A stretch of 64,000 nucleotides of DNA from Craspedostauros australis (Eukaryota > Bacillariophyta > Bacillariophyceae > Mastogloiales > Achnanthaceae): assembly GCA_026770025.1 (NCBI GenBank), contig JAMXDE010000064.1, positions 226,417 through 290,416 on the forward strand, given 5' to 3'. Positions 29,458 through 40,900 of this stretch are shown here, piece by piece (the first letter of the stretch is position 1; every line of letters starts with the position of its first letter). Under the pieces are notes generated by a model that saw only the letters and a program-made list of their open reading frames with translations, made no database searches and was not told the origin of the DNA. The position numbers and the translations under genes are program-made.

Positions 29458-32400
29458 TCATTCGAATGTTCTCGATGTGTCAAGGTACGACTTCTCGTGT
29501 TCGCGTTGTAAGTCGGCCTTGATGTTCTTGGTGAATCCGTCGCTTGTGTTCTGCTCGGATTTGACGAAAATGATTTCGATGGTTTTGTTGATTACCATGT
29601 TCCTCACGTAGTGATGGCGCACGTCGATGTGCCGCGATCGTTGGGATGTTGATGGGTTCTTGGCCATGAAGATCGCTCCGATGTTGTCCACGCGGACCTT
29701 GATCGGTGTCTTCACTGGGACGCCCACACTTTCGAGTAGCTGCACGACGAAGAAGATCTCCTTTGCCGCTTCGGAAAGGGCAACATATTCTGCTTCGGAT
29801 GAGCTGAATGTGACAGCCTTCTGTGCCTTGGATCGCCAAAGGATTGGTACCTTGCACAGGTATAGGATGAATCCCCCTACGCTGATTCTCGTGTTCTTGT
29901 CTCCTGCATATTCGCTATCGCAAAAGAGCTCCATGTCCCAGCCGTCGTCTTCTGGATGCGCTGGATGGATCTTCAATCCATAGTCCTTTGTATCGATCAC
30001 ATACTTGATAATCCGATACATCTCCTTCATTGCGGCCTTGGTGGGCCCAATCAATACCTTGGAGAGTTCCCTCACAGGGTTCGCGATATCTGGTCGCGAG
30101 TGCTTGATGAGGAAGAGTAGCATACCGACGCCTCGGCGGTATTCGGCATGTTCTTCCGCTCCAACCTTCTGTAATCCGTTATCTTCGGATGGTCGTACGA
30201 TGATTTGACCCGGGGTTCCCGGTGTCGCGTAGCGTTGCATCTTCTCAACCTTGGTTCCGAACTCTTCGATGAGGTGTCGGATGAGATGTGGTTGACGCAA
30301 TGTCGCTCTGGTCTTGTCATGGTTCAGTTCGATGTTGCAGCTGAGGTAGTCTCCAAGTCCGCGCTCGATTGTTACTTTGAACTTGCTGCCTTGGATGTCC
30401 TTCAGGAATGTCTCCAGTGCCTTGGAGTCTCCACAGCAGAAGCAGTCGTCCACGTAGATGGCCACGATCATGCTTCCTTTGTTCGTCTTCCTGTAGAACA
30501 GGCACGGGTCTGCTGCGCTCTGTTCGAAGTTGATGTTCTTGAGGGTCGACACCAACATCTTGAACCATTGCCTGGCGCTCTGCACAAGTCCGTAGATTGG
30601 CTTATGTAGGGTCAGGGCTTCGTCTGCTTGATGATCCATCCCATTGGGACAGTTCATGTAGATCTCTTCGTCGAGGTCTCCGTGTAGGAATGCCGTTACG
30701 ACATCGACAAGTGCGCAGTCCATCTTCTTGATCAGCATGATCACCATCATGACTCGATAGGTCACGTCATGGATGACGGGTGAGTAGTGCTCTTGGAAGT
30801 CCACTCCTGCGATTTGTGAATAGCCACATGCAACGAGTCGTGCTCGATGTGTGCCGTCGCGTTTCAACTTGAAGACCCATTTGCATTTGCAGCATCTGCG
30901 GCCGTGTGGGATGGCGTCTCGTTTGATCTTGCTGTACACCTTGCGTGTATCCATGGAATCAAACTCCTTCTTGATGGCTGCTCGATATCCCTTTCGATGG
31001 ATGGGATCTGGGTGATTGAAGGCTCCATCAAATGTTGTTGGTTCGATGTGCTTCTCTTGTTCCTTGTTCTCGTCCTGCATCGACAGTCCGATGTCGATCG
31101 CTGGTGACTCGGTGATGATTGCATTCATCCCGTATAGTCCTGTTGTGTTGTGATGAGTGATCTCGATTTCTTCGTCTTCATCTGCAATGGCTTCGTCATC
31201 TGTGGTTTCGTTGTTGGATTCATCAGTTATCTCATCACTCAGTTCGTCACTGTCTTCATTGGATGATGACTTGCTCTCATATCCTTCCTCCTTTTGTCCT
31301 CGTTCATTGAAGTCTGCGAGCTCACGCAGAGCTCTAGGAATGCTCTTCCCTGTAGTTGGCTTGGGATTAGCTTCTCCCTTCCTGCCTCGTGCTTCGTGAC
31401 GTCGGATTCTCTCCTTTCTAGCCACGTCACGCTTGTTTGGTTTGCTTGGCGGAGGTCTGGATGGTATCTCATGTGTAGACCTCGCTGGTGTGTTCGGAGG
31501 AGTAACGCCTGTGTCATCGTCGGCTTCGTCGCTGGATGGTGTGATCTCGTCATCCTCATGATTGGATTCGCTCCGATCTTCCTCGTCGTCATGGACTGAT
31601 TGAGTTACTATTCCATCCTCCTCATCATCCTCATCGTCGCTATCCGATAGGATGTAGTAGCTGTTGCTGTCAGCGAAAGATACTCTCTTCGCTTCTGATG
31701 TTCGATGCGTTGCCGTCTTCGGTGTTGTTCCCTTCCGTCCGATGGTTGTGAAGCCTTCTGCATCTGTCGTTCCTGCTTTGTTGGATATGTTCGGTGCTGG
31801 TGCCCAGCCACGGAACTGTCCGTATGATTGGTTGAGCCACTTGATGTCGCGTGAGCAGATGAGTGACTTGGTCGATGGTCTGTACATGTTGTAGACCCCT
31901 GATGCATGTTGGTGTGTATATCCGATGAACACCATCTCTTCTCCTCTATTCTTGAGTTTAGCGGTGATCCCGCCGTAGGTAGTCTTCACAACACCCACCT
32001 CTCCGAAAGTGCGGAGTGCATCCGCGTATGGTGGATCGCTGCCGAAGAATTTTCGATGTGGTGACTCCTTCTGATTCTTCGCTACGGTGATGTTGGCGAT
32101 GGCGGTGGCAGTGCTAGCAGCTGCTGCCCACAGGCCATGCCTATACTCTTCGTCGAGTTCTGCTCCATTGAGCATGGAGCGGATCTTGGTGTAGAGGTAC
32201 GCGAACTTGCGTTCTACTCTACCGTTCTGTTGCGGTGTGTTCGATGCCGTGAATTCGAATTTCACATTGAGTCCTGCATCGATGAGAGTATCCTGCGTGA
32301 ACTTGTTCTCTCTGCTGTTGTCTCCTCGGAAGATGATTTGTTGATCACCAGTCTGTGATTTGATCGTCTGGACGAATCGTTTGATGTATCCTGGTTGGTC

Positions 32401-35400
32401 ACTTTTGTTCTTGAGAAAGAAACTCCAGCAGTGATCAGTGCAGTCGTCCACGATCAAGGTCCAGTACCATTTATCTCCGAAGCTTATGTGTTTAGTGTAA
32501 CTAATGTCAATGAAGAGACGTTCGCCACGGCGAGTTGCTCTCGGGATCGTTGCCTTCGAGATGTTCTTCACTCTCGCATTCGCGACCGCACAGTCGCGAC
32601 ATACCAGCATCTCGCCGATGATCTTCCATCCATATTGAGCGGCCGTCCGCTTCATGGTCTCGAGTGGCGCGTGGCCGAGCATTCGATGCAGGCTCACCGC
32701 GCTGATCTCCTTGGATGGACTCTTGACGATGGCTGTGGAAGCCTTGTCGTCCTCAGTTGGCATGATGGGATGCATCTGCACTCCCGTGATGAATCCGTTG
32801 GATGTGGGGAAGACTCGATCGAACACGATCTTCGTTCCGGATCCGTTGATGATGTCCATCAGAATGCCGTTGCTACCAAGCTGGTAACCGTTGTACAGAG
32901 CCTTGTTCATAGATAAAAGGTTCACCGCCATTTTTGGTGTGGACTTCACATCATCAAGCTGAATGATGTGGCCAGTGTTGTCTCGTTGCTTGACCTTCAA
33001 GCGAATGGATCCCATCTTGGGAGAGTCCAGCTTCGTGCTGTCTCCCACTTGGACGAAGGACTTGATGTGCCGCACGTTGAATAGAGCGGCGTCTGAATTG
33101 ACAATGTGACACGAAGCTCCGCTGTCGGCGAGCCAGGTGTTCTTGTTGACCTTGTCCTTGTATCTAGTGCTCAGTTCGTGGAGCTGCTCCACGGCTGCTG
33201 CAGCTATCTCGTCGTCAAAGCTGTCGTCGTCGTCGTCTTCTTGAACTCCATCTTCGTTGTATGGGTTATGGTGATTCTCATCATCCATGTCGTCGGGTAG
33301 TTGTGCATAGTCCGATGGAACTGTGCTGTTTCGATGAGTTCTGGTGACTGGATCGAAAGGTGTTACTCGTGGTCGCTCACGCAGTAGCACACGCATGCAT
33401 CCTCCCAGGATGTAGTGCAGATCCGTCTCTGGGATCGTTTCTGTATCTTCTGCTTCCAACAGTCGGTTGATGATAACTGAGTTGGCGAGAATCTCTTCAA
33501 TGGATCTGAAGTTCTCAGACAGAATGGATCCCATCATGTTCACCCATATTGGCATGAATGCTCCTTCTGGAGTTCTTGAGAACATCTCCACTCCCGCTGC
33601 CATCACGGCGTCAAAGATCAGTTGCTTTTGAATTGCCAATGCTGTGGCCGTTCCGTAGGGGATCGTGTCATGTTGATGGATTTGATTCGATCTGTTTGGA
33701 TTCTCGACTGGTGGGAATTAGATACCTGTTGGGTAAACGACATGCTCATTTGGATTGAAGCTGTCGTCTGGGTGATCTTCTGTTTCATTACTGTCGTCTT
33801 CGTCGAAGATGCCCGATCTGTTGTTCCCTGCCGCTGGAGCGGGCGGCGCCGCGCCGCCATTTGTTTTGTCTCGCTCTCTGTCATTCTCATTGGGTTCGTC
33901 GTCATCTTCTTCACTCATGGCCTCTTCGATGTCGCTATCGATGGCCTCGTTGTCCATCTCAGCTTCGTCGCCGTATGGACCGATCAGGTCGTGCGCGTTG
34001 AAGCAGCATTCGTAGCTCACTTCGCGTCTTGGATCCACCTCGTGGATGATGGGCTCCTCGCTGAGCCACTCCAGGACGATCTCATCGTCCTCCACTTCGT
34101 CGTCACTTCCGACGTACTCGAAGTTATCGAAGAAGGAGTCTTCGATGTAGTCGTCAGACACCAACATGCAGAGTGGCATGTCCTTTGCTGAGAGTACCAT
34201 CTCGTGCCCGCTCTTGTCGTGTCCTTCCGTTGCCGTGTTGGCCTGCTCGTCGGCCTTCTTGTTCTTGTTGAACTTCTTCTTTCGGCACTCTGCCTCGTGG
34301 TGTCCGAAGATGCCACAGTAGTTGCACTTCTCGTTGAAGCCGCTTCCCTTGTTACGGTTGTTGTTACGCTTTCCGTTCATCTTGTTGTTGTTGTTGTTGT
34401 TGTCGTTTTTCTTGTTGTTCGATTTCTTGCGTTCTGGGCAATCGGTGGATCTGTGACCATACACACCACAGTTGTGGCAGGTCCCCTTGAAGTTACCAGT
34501 GCTCGTGAAGCCGGTGTCGTTGCTCTTCGTGTTACTGTTTTGGAAGCCATTGATGTACGCCTTTCCGCCTTGATGAGTGGCGTGTGCTTCACGGAGTACT
34601 CCTCTGATCGTGTTAATGGTGACCACTGTCGGATTGAACGTGAGTTGGTGTTGGAAGTTCACGATGTGAGTTCTGTATTCCACGCTCACCGTGCTGAGGA
34701 TTTGCATGATCATTTCCTCGTCCGTGATCTCGTACTTGACATCGTGGAGACGTGAGCGCAGTATCTCGAGTCGCGTGATGTATACGTTGGGGTCTGAGTC
34801 TTTCTTCATCCTTTCGTTGTTGAATTGACGCTTGAGTTTGATCTTTGTCACCGCATCGGATGGACGGAACTTCTCCGCGAGAACGTTCCACGCCGCGTGT
34901 GGATTCCCATCAGGGTAATCGTCGGAGATGCATTGATTGATGTATTTTATGGCCTGCTTGCCCTTTCCCTTCTCTGCATCCATCATGAGGATCAGATCAC
35001 TGAAGCAGTTGCCTGCCAGCTCGTAGGTTTCCTCCATTGCCTCCTTGATTTCGTCGGTGGCTGCCGCGATCTCAATCACTGTTGGGATCTTTGTCTTGCT
35101 CAACATCACGTCTCTCGTCTTCTGTGTACGAGCATATGCCTTTGCTTGGGACTCCCATGCGCTATAATCCTCTTGTTCACCGCTGAACATCGGCGCCTTG
35201 ATGCGTCGCTTGTTCGTGTTGGCTGATGTCGCCATGTTGATTCGTTGTTTCGTTGTTGGTGCGCTCGCGCCCTTGATTTCCGTTTGTTTCTGTGTTGTCG
35301 TTTCTTCAATTTTTGCTAGTTATTTCACGGAGATCGATTTTCTCACAAATTCTCCTCCTGATGGTGTCTCACTTTTCCCACTCTGTTTGGCTGTGCGAAT

Positions 35401-35530
35401 GCTCTTCGTCACACCAGTCTCCTCTTGCTTGACCGTCTTGAGAATCCTCTTTTCCTCGCAATGTAGTCTTGCAGACCGTTCTTCTTCGGTCTTGTTGATT
35501 GCGCTTGCCTGCGTGCCTGATAGGGCAGTT
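29458..35530 (-). pseudogene. Gag-Pol of C1, two nonsense codons and 5' truncation
   Basis: It is read on the minus strand in a single frame throughout. Gag (33718-35235) has the DYSAWESQAKAYA N-terminal box and two CCHC knuckles (CHNCGVYGHRSTDC, CNYCGIFGHHEAEC). Pol (29458-33639) has the helical module (NMMGSILSENFRSIEEIL), protease ADSGAS, integrase D-D-E (GDNSRENK, NGRVERKF), RT YVDDCF and RNase H DSEYAGDK. In the second integrase box C1 has SREN where C2 has SGEN. In-frame TAA codons at 35322-35320 and 33720-33718 interrupt it where C2 has glutamine and aspartate. With these stops and no 5' LTR it cannot be autonomous. Confidence 0.9.
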
Positions 35531-36155
35531 AATAGAGCCCAAACGTAATGGCTGTTGTCTTGTTGGCTGTTCTTTAGCTGTAGGCAGGGGCTTGACTGGC
35601 AAGCGGTCCGAACGTGAGTCTTCTGTTCCACAAGTAGTCAATTGAGAATACTGGTAGATGGTGAAGAAACGTGCGGATTATGAGATTAGTGCTATGGTTC
35701 TTCCCTTTGGGGAGGATCTCTTGTGGTGCCCTGAATGACAATGCGTGTGGGTTGTGTAGCCCAAGTACCGTGGATCGAGATCCGTTGTCTGAGTTCCGTG
35801 AGAGACAATGAGCGATGATGCGCGTTGCTGGGGCTCTGGTTCCGTGTGTCAACGTTTTGGCGATGGTGGGTGTCAGAAACTTGGTTATCGGAACCCTATT
35901 GGTTCCCTGACACAAGTTTCGAAGATCTGCTTCAAGGTTCTGGATCTGTTCCCAAACGTGGGGGTCGGTGAAGTATTCGTTCGATCCATTGGAATGCTGA
36001 CGAGTCGGATGATTCGTAGTCTCTCTCTCTAAGGTGGTTACTAGTTTAGCTCTATTACTCCCCTTCATCTCACGTTGAAACGTGAGTTGACTGAAAGCAA
36101 GAAAGCTAATCGTAGTGTGGTTTGTTCCGCCGCCCAAGATGGCGGCGAGCGGGCT
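35531..36155. other. 625 bp between C1 and the E third ORF; no gene supported
   Basis: It is presumably the 3' untranslated region or LTR of element E, but I could not find E's LTR ends. A minus-strand open frame (35574-36137) has no protein-like features. Two structured spots stand out: a 7-bp stem with 6-nt loop (36128-36147), nine bases after the stop codon of the third ORF, and nested inverted repeats at 35871-35912 (TGTCAG...CTGACA around GGAACC-CTATT-GGTTCC). Confidence 0.45.
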
Positions 36156-37081
36156 TCATTCGGACTGTTCGTTGTTGTCGTAGTAGCCGCGGCCTTGGTG
36201 GCGGTTGGTGAGCATGACTTCCAATGCCTCATTCAACGAGGAGGTGATGCTGACCTGCTGGACTTGGTTGATGTGGTCAAGCCCCCCGCGAAAAAGGATA
36301 TCGGCGAGGGTTTGGATGACCAGAGGTGTCCTCTCGTCGTTTTGGAGGACGGCCTTGATCTGAGCTGTGGGGTCGGGGGACATCTGGAAGATGGATGGTT
36401 GCATCATCGTTGGTCCTCGGTTACTGGACATGATGTATCCGGACCGAAGACGCCGGGGTGACGGGTATGCGATCGCTGGTTGGGGCTCCGTTCGGGCTCT
36501 CTTGTTAGCGTTGCTGGTCCCCGGAGTGTCGGGGGTCGATGGTAGGGGATGGTTCAAGACGCGGAATCTGCGAGTGTTGATGTCCGCATACTCATTGTGG
36601 TTCACAGGTGCCGGGTACGCGGTTGCTACCGGCACGTCATCATCGGTTGGTTCCTCTGGTAGTGTAGGGACCTCTGGTTGTTCATCCTGGGTTATGGGAG
36701 GCACCAGTTCTGCCGTCTCGGTAGGTTTCTCCACGGCCGTGGTGGGGGCTCCCTTTTTGTGGATGGTCCCACTTGTGGATTTCTTGGCAGACCTGACCTG
36801 TTTGATCATCTTGATTCCCGACATTCCCGAGGAAACGGTGGAGTCCTCGGATTCGTCGAAGAGCCCCTTTCTCTTGGGACGGTTGCTTTGCTTGCTGCTG
36901 ACTCCAGAGCTGGGTCGTCGCGACGCTTGGTTTCGCATGGTCGGCTTGTCTTCTGGTTGGTAGATGGACCCAGAACCGTCACTGTCGCCGGGTTCTGGGG
37001 CGGACGCGCTGTCCACGGAATGGTCGGTTGGGATCACAGGCTTTGGTCATACCTTGTCGGTATACCCTTGTCCATCTCGCG
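36156..37081 (-). pseudogene. E third ORF, C-terminal segment
   Basis: Open from codons just after the B2 insertion, in frame with the segment at 44701-45197. An in-frame TGA lies shortly after the join (at about 37047-37049), followed by 300 open codons. It is rich in Ser, Thr, Pro and charged residues in the first two thirds (PKRKGLF, basic). The last 70 residues look helical (TPLVIQTLADILFRGGL, NEALEVMLTN). It ends at TAA/TGA-type stop 36156. I recognise no family. The hydrophilic, basic character fits a nucleic-acid-associated or disordered protein, not an envelope. Confidence 0.6.
37076..37081. repeat. Left target-site duplication of B2 (CTCGCG)
   Basis: CTCGCG before the left B2 LTR; repeated at 44701-44706 after the right LTR. 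6 bp, exact. Confidence 0.92.
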
Positions 37082-37830
37082 TGTTGGAAATCCGGGGTTA
37101 TAGTTAGTACTAAATTCTAATCTGCTGTTAGAAACTGTACCGTTTTAGAACTGTGAGCACAATCTCACTTTCTCTTCCGATTTCGTTTTCTTGACAGGCA
37201 TCTGTCGCGGTAACGACACGGGGCATCCTGTTGTCTCTTAGGTGCTTCCCTCTTCATTCATCATGCTCTGTTCTTGCTTCCTTGTCTCTGCATTTGCTGT
37301 AGCTGTCTACGTTTGCATGGTAGAGATCTGCGGCCTTGAGCACTTGCCTGTCTCATGTTTCTTTCGTTGATCTTCATGACGCCATCGTCTCATAGCCGAT
37401 GTCTCCTTTGGTGATGTTCCAAACCTGCGGATGTTCTGATCCTTTCTGATGTTTCCAAACCTGCGGATGTTCTTGTCCGCAGGAGGGGCGCGTGCTGTCC
37501 TCTGAAGAAGGTGCGTCACTTGCCCATGGGCATGCTGCTCTGATCGACGTCGTCGTCTGGATGGTTGTCATGGTTGGCGTGGTATCGGGACCTCCTGATC
37601 CACCCTGGGTGTCTTCCTTACGTTACCGGAGGACAGGCTACCTTCCTCGCGGTTATACAGGTATCAATCGCGTCCGTATGCTTAGTCATAGTCATAATGA
37701 CATGGTATACAAAGGTGTGACAAATAGTCTCCGAACATGTGACGAATAATATTCAAAGCTGTGACGAACAATGTTGGGAGGTGCGGCAATTACGGGTATT
37801 CCGACAAAGTCGTACCCTCAATTCCTAACA
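37082..37830 (-). repeat. B2 3' LTR (749 bp)
   Basis: Runs TGTTGGAAAT to CCTAACA, matching 43952-44700 at offset 6870 except 37538 c / 44408 t. One copy of TGGGAGGTGCGGCAAT at 37775-37790. Minus-strand purine tract AATGGAAGGG at 37831-37840. A short direct repeat, AAACCTGCGGATGTTCT, occurs twice near 37420-37470. Confidence 0.95.
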
Positions 37831-37904
37831 CCCTTCCATTGTCGCATCGACAACATAACATCCATTATCATCGTCCTTCTCTCTCACCTTTCGCCTTACT
37901 CCCA

Positions 37905-40900
37905 TTAATCCATTGCAGACCGCAGTTGGATGAAGTGATTCTTGTGGTTGTCATAGATCTCCTTTTTGGTGTTCTTTGTGAAGCCGTCTGCGATGTTATC
38001 TTCTGATCGCACGAATTTGGTTACGGCTTCTCCATTTTTGACGAGTTCACGTATGAAGTGATGTCGGATGTCGATGTGCCTTGTTCTTGCGGATGTCGAT
38101 GGATTGGAGGCGATGAAGATCGCTCCGACGTTGTCGACCATAACGTCCGCCGGTTTGTGCATCTTTAATCCGATGTCGCTCATCAGTTGCGTCACGAAGC
38201 GGATTTCTTTTCCTGCTTCTGACAGTGCGACGTACTCTGCTTCTGTCGAGCTGAGCGTTACGCTGCGTTGTGCCTTTGATCTCCATATGATTGGCACTCC
38301 TTGTAGTAGGACGATGTGCCCTCCTACGCTGATGCGATTGTCCTTGTCACCCGCGAATTCGCTGTCGGTGAATATTGCAATCTTCCATGCATCGTTAGTC
38401 AGTGGACTCGGTTTCATCTTCAGTCCATACTCTCTCGTGTCCCACACGAACTTCATGACTCGTAGCATCTCCTTATATGCTGAGGCTGTTGGTCCGTCCA
38501 ATACTTTGGTCAGTTCTCGCACTGCATTGGCGATGTCGGGTCGAGAGTGTTTCACCAGGTATAGCAGCATGCCTACTCCGCTTCGGTATCGGCTGTGTCG
38601 CTGTTCGTCCACTTTGGGTGCATCGCTGTTCCTTTGGATGCCTTGCCCTGGTGTCCCTGGTGTTCCGTATCGTTGTAGCTTCAGCACATCGCTCCCGAAC
38701 GTATCGATGATGTTCTTGAGGATGTGTGGCTGGTTGACCCAACAGTTCGTCTTGTCGTGGTTGAAGATGATCTTGCAGCTTAGGTAGTCTTCGAGATCTT
38801 CCTATACTTTGACCCCGAACCGTTCCGCTCGGATATCCTTCACGAGCTTCTGCAGTTCCTGCTTTTCTCCGATGCAGAGACAATCGTCCACATAGGTGCC
38901 GATTAAAAGCAGTTGCCCTTCCTGATTCCGAATCAGTAGGCATGGGTCTACCTCACTCTGTCTGAACCCCAATTTGAATAGGATGTCGACGAGCTTCTTG
39001 TTCCATTGTCTGGCACTCTGCACGAGTCCGTAGATGGTTTTCTTGAGCAGCAGGCATTCATCGGTTTCGTGTTTCATGCCTTTCGGGCATTGCATGTAGA
39101 TCTCTTCGTCGAGGTCTCCATGCAAGAATGCTGTCTCAAAGTCGATGATCATGCTGTCTAGCTTCAGTATCATCTTCATGGTGAGCATGATACGGTAGGT
39201 TGCATCATGTATCACCGGTGCGTGGTGCGCTGAGAAGTCGACTCCTGCGATTTGCGAGTATCCGCATGCCACGAGTCTGGCGCGGAATACCCCATTTCTC
39301 TTTTCCTTGAAGACCCATTTGGTCTTCACGCACCGCCGATTCCTCGGCATCCGGTCCTTCTTGATCTTTTCCCATACTTTCCTTCTGGCCATATCGTAGA
39401 ATTCCTTGTTGATGGCTTCTCGCCATTTCTTTCTCTTACTGGGGTCCGCGTGGTCCCAGCAGTCCTCGAATGTGGTTGGGTCCAGCAGCATAGCGATGCT
39501 CGCTAGTTCCATCCCATCCTCATTCTGTTCATTGTTCAATGCTTGGTCCGCAGTGATGATGTCGTCGAGTCTCATCATTCCGTGAGGTGTATCTATCATC
39601 ATGCCTGCGATATCTCTGTTGAATGTTGACCCGTCCGCGTGGAAGTCGGGTCCTCCTGTGTCCGATGGGGATGCGATAGTCTCTTGGGGTGTCTCGTACC
39701 CTTCGTCTGTATTTGGTTCTGACTCATCGCTCGATTCGAGGTCTCGCTCTTCCTCTGGGATGGGTTCTTTATTGTACCCTGCGAGAGCACTCACCATCCT
39801 CGGTACGCGTTGCACAGGTTCTGCGATAGGGGTCTGCTTGGGCTCGTCTTTGGCCTCTTCATTAGCTCTCCCCTCATCGTCCCTTCCGAATTCGTCGCCG
39901 TCATTATCGTTCGACTCATTTCCCCCTTGGGTGGGGAGCAAGTCATCTTGCCCTCGCGCAGCGTCTTCTGTATCTTCTTTCTCTCCGGCTCTGCTGCTGC
40001 GATCTGCGTCGTCGGCCTCCATTCCTTCGATGGTCTCCGATCGTCGCTCCCAAGCTGCTCTCGTGTGTCGAGTCTTCATACCCGATGTAGAGTCGTCATC
40101 TTCCAGATCTATCAATATTGATCTGTTGGCATTCTCGATACCTCTGAATTGCCCATATGACTGATTCATCCATGTCACGTCTCTCGTGATTAGGATCTTA
40201 GTTGTTGCGAGGTTCAGCATTCGATATACTCCCTTCGCGTGTGACTGGCCGTATCCGACGAACATAGCTGGTCTGGATCTGTCGTCCAGTTTCGCCTTTA
40301 TCGTGCGGCCGCCAACATACACCATGCCTATTTCTCCAAAAACGCGCAATCCATCCACGTAAGTGGGGATCCGGTTGTTGAATAGTACGCATGCTGGTTC
40401 TCTCGTTTTCGTCCCGATGATATTCTCCAGTTGGGTAGCGGTTCTGGCCGCTTCGGCCCATAATTTTCCTCGGACATTTTTCGGCAGGTGCGTGTGATTG
40501 AGCATGGCTCGGACTTTCCCGTACAACGTGGCGAATTTTCTTTCCACGCGACCGTTCTGTTGCGGCGTCGATGCTGCAGTGTACTCGAACGTTGGGGCGA
40601 ACCCTGCGACGAGCAGTTGCTTCTCCGCAGAATAATTTTCTCCTACGTTGTCACATCTGATAATTTTCACCCGTGTTTGCTGATTGGCATGGAGCCATTT
40701 AAGCAACAGAATCATTTTTGTTCCAACCTCACTCTTCTCCTTCAGGAAATAGCTCCAGCAGTAATCACTGTAATCATCGAGGACTAGGAGCCAATACTTT
40801 CCTTGTCCGTAGCTGTGCGTCTGCACACTCGATGTGTCAATGAACAGTCGATCACCAACCCCCTTCGCTCGTGATTGGAGTTTCTTCGTCATGGCCTTCT

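Larger units (their letters stand above)
28623..35530 (-). mobile_element. C1: 5'-truncated copia element of family C
   Basis: A copia element inserted in the PiggyBac-like gene at its GIMLHL codons. The 3' LTR (28623-29437) is present. Homology to C2 ends abruptly near 35530, within the first 60 codons of Gag, so the 5' LTR and leader are missing. Sequence of element E or unknown DNA follows. Either C1 was truncated by deletion, or something inserted here and the rest of C1 lies outside the window. Confidence 0.88.

Noticed and set aside
35574-36137. 187-codon minus-strand frame between C1 and the E third ORF
   Set aside because: No domain, odd composition, spans inverted repeats and probable untranslated or LTR sequence.
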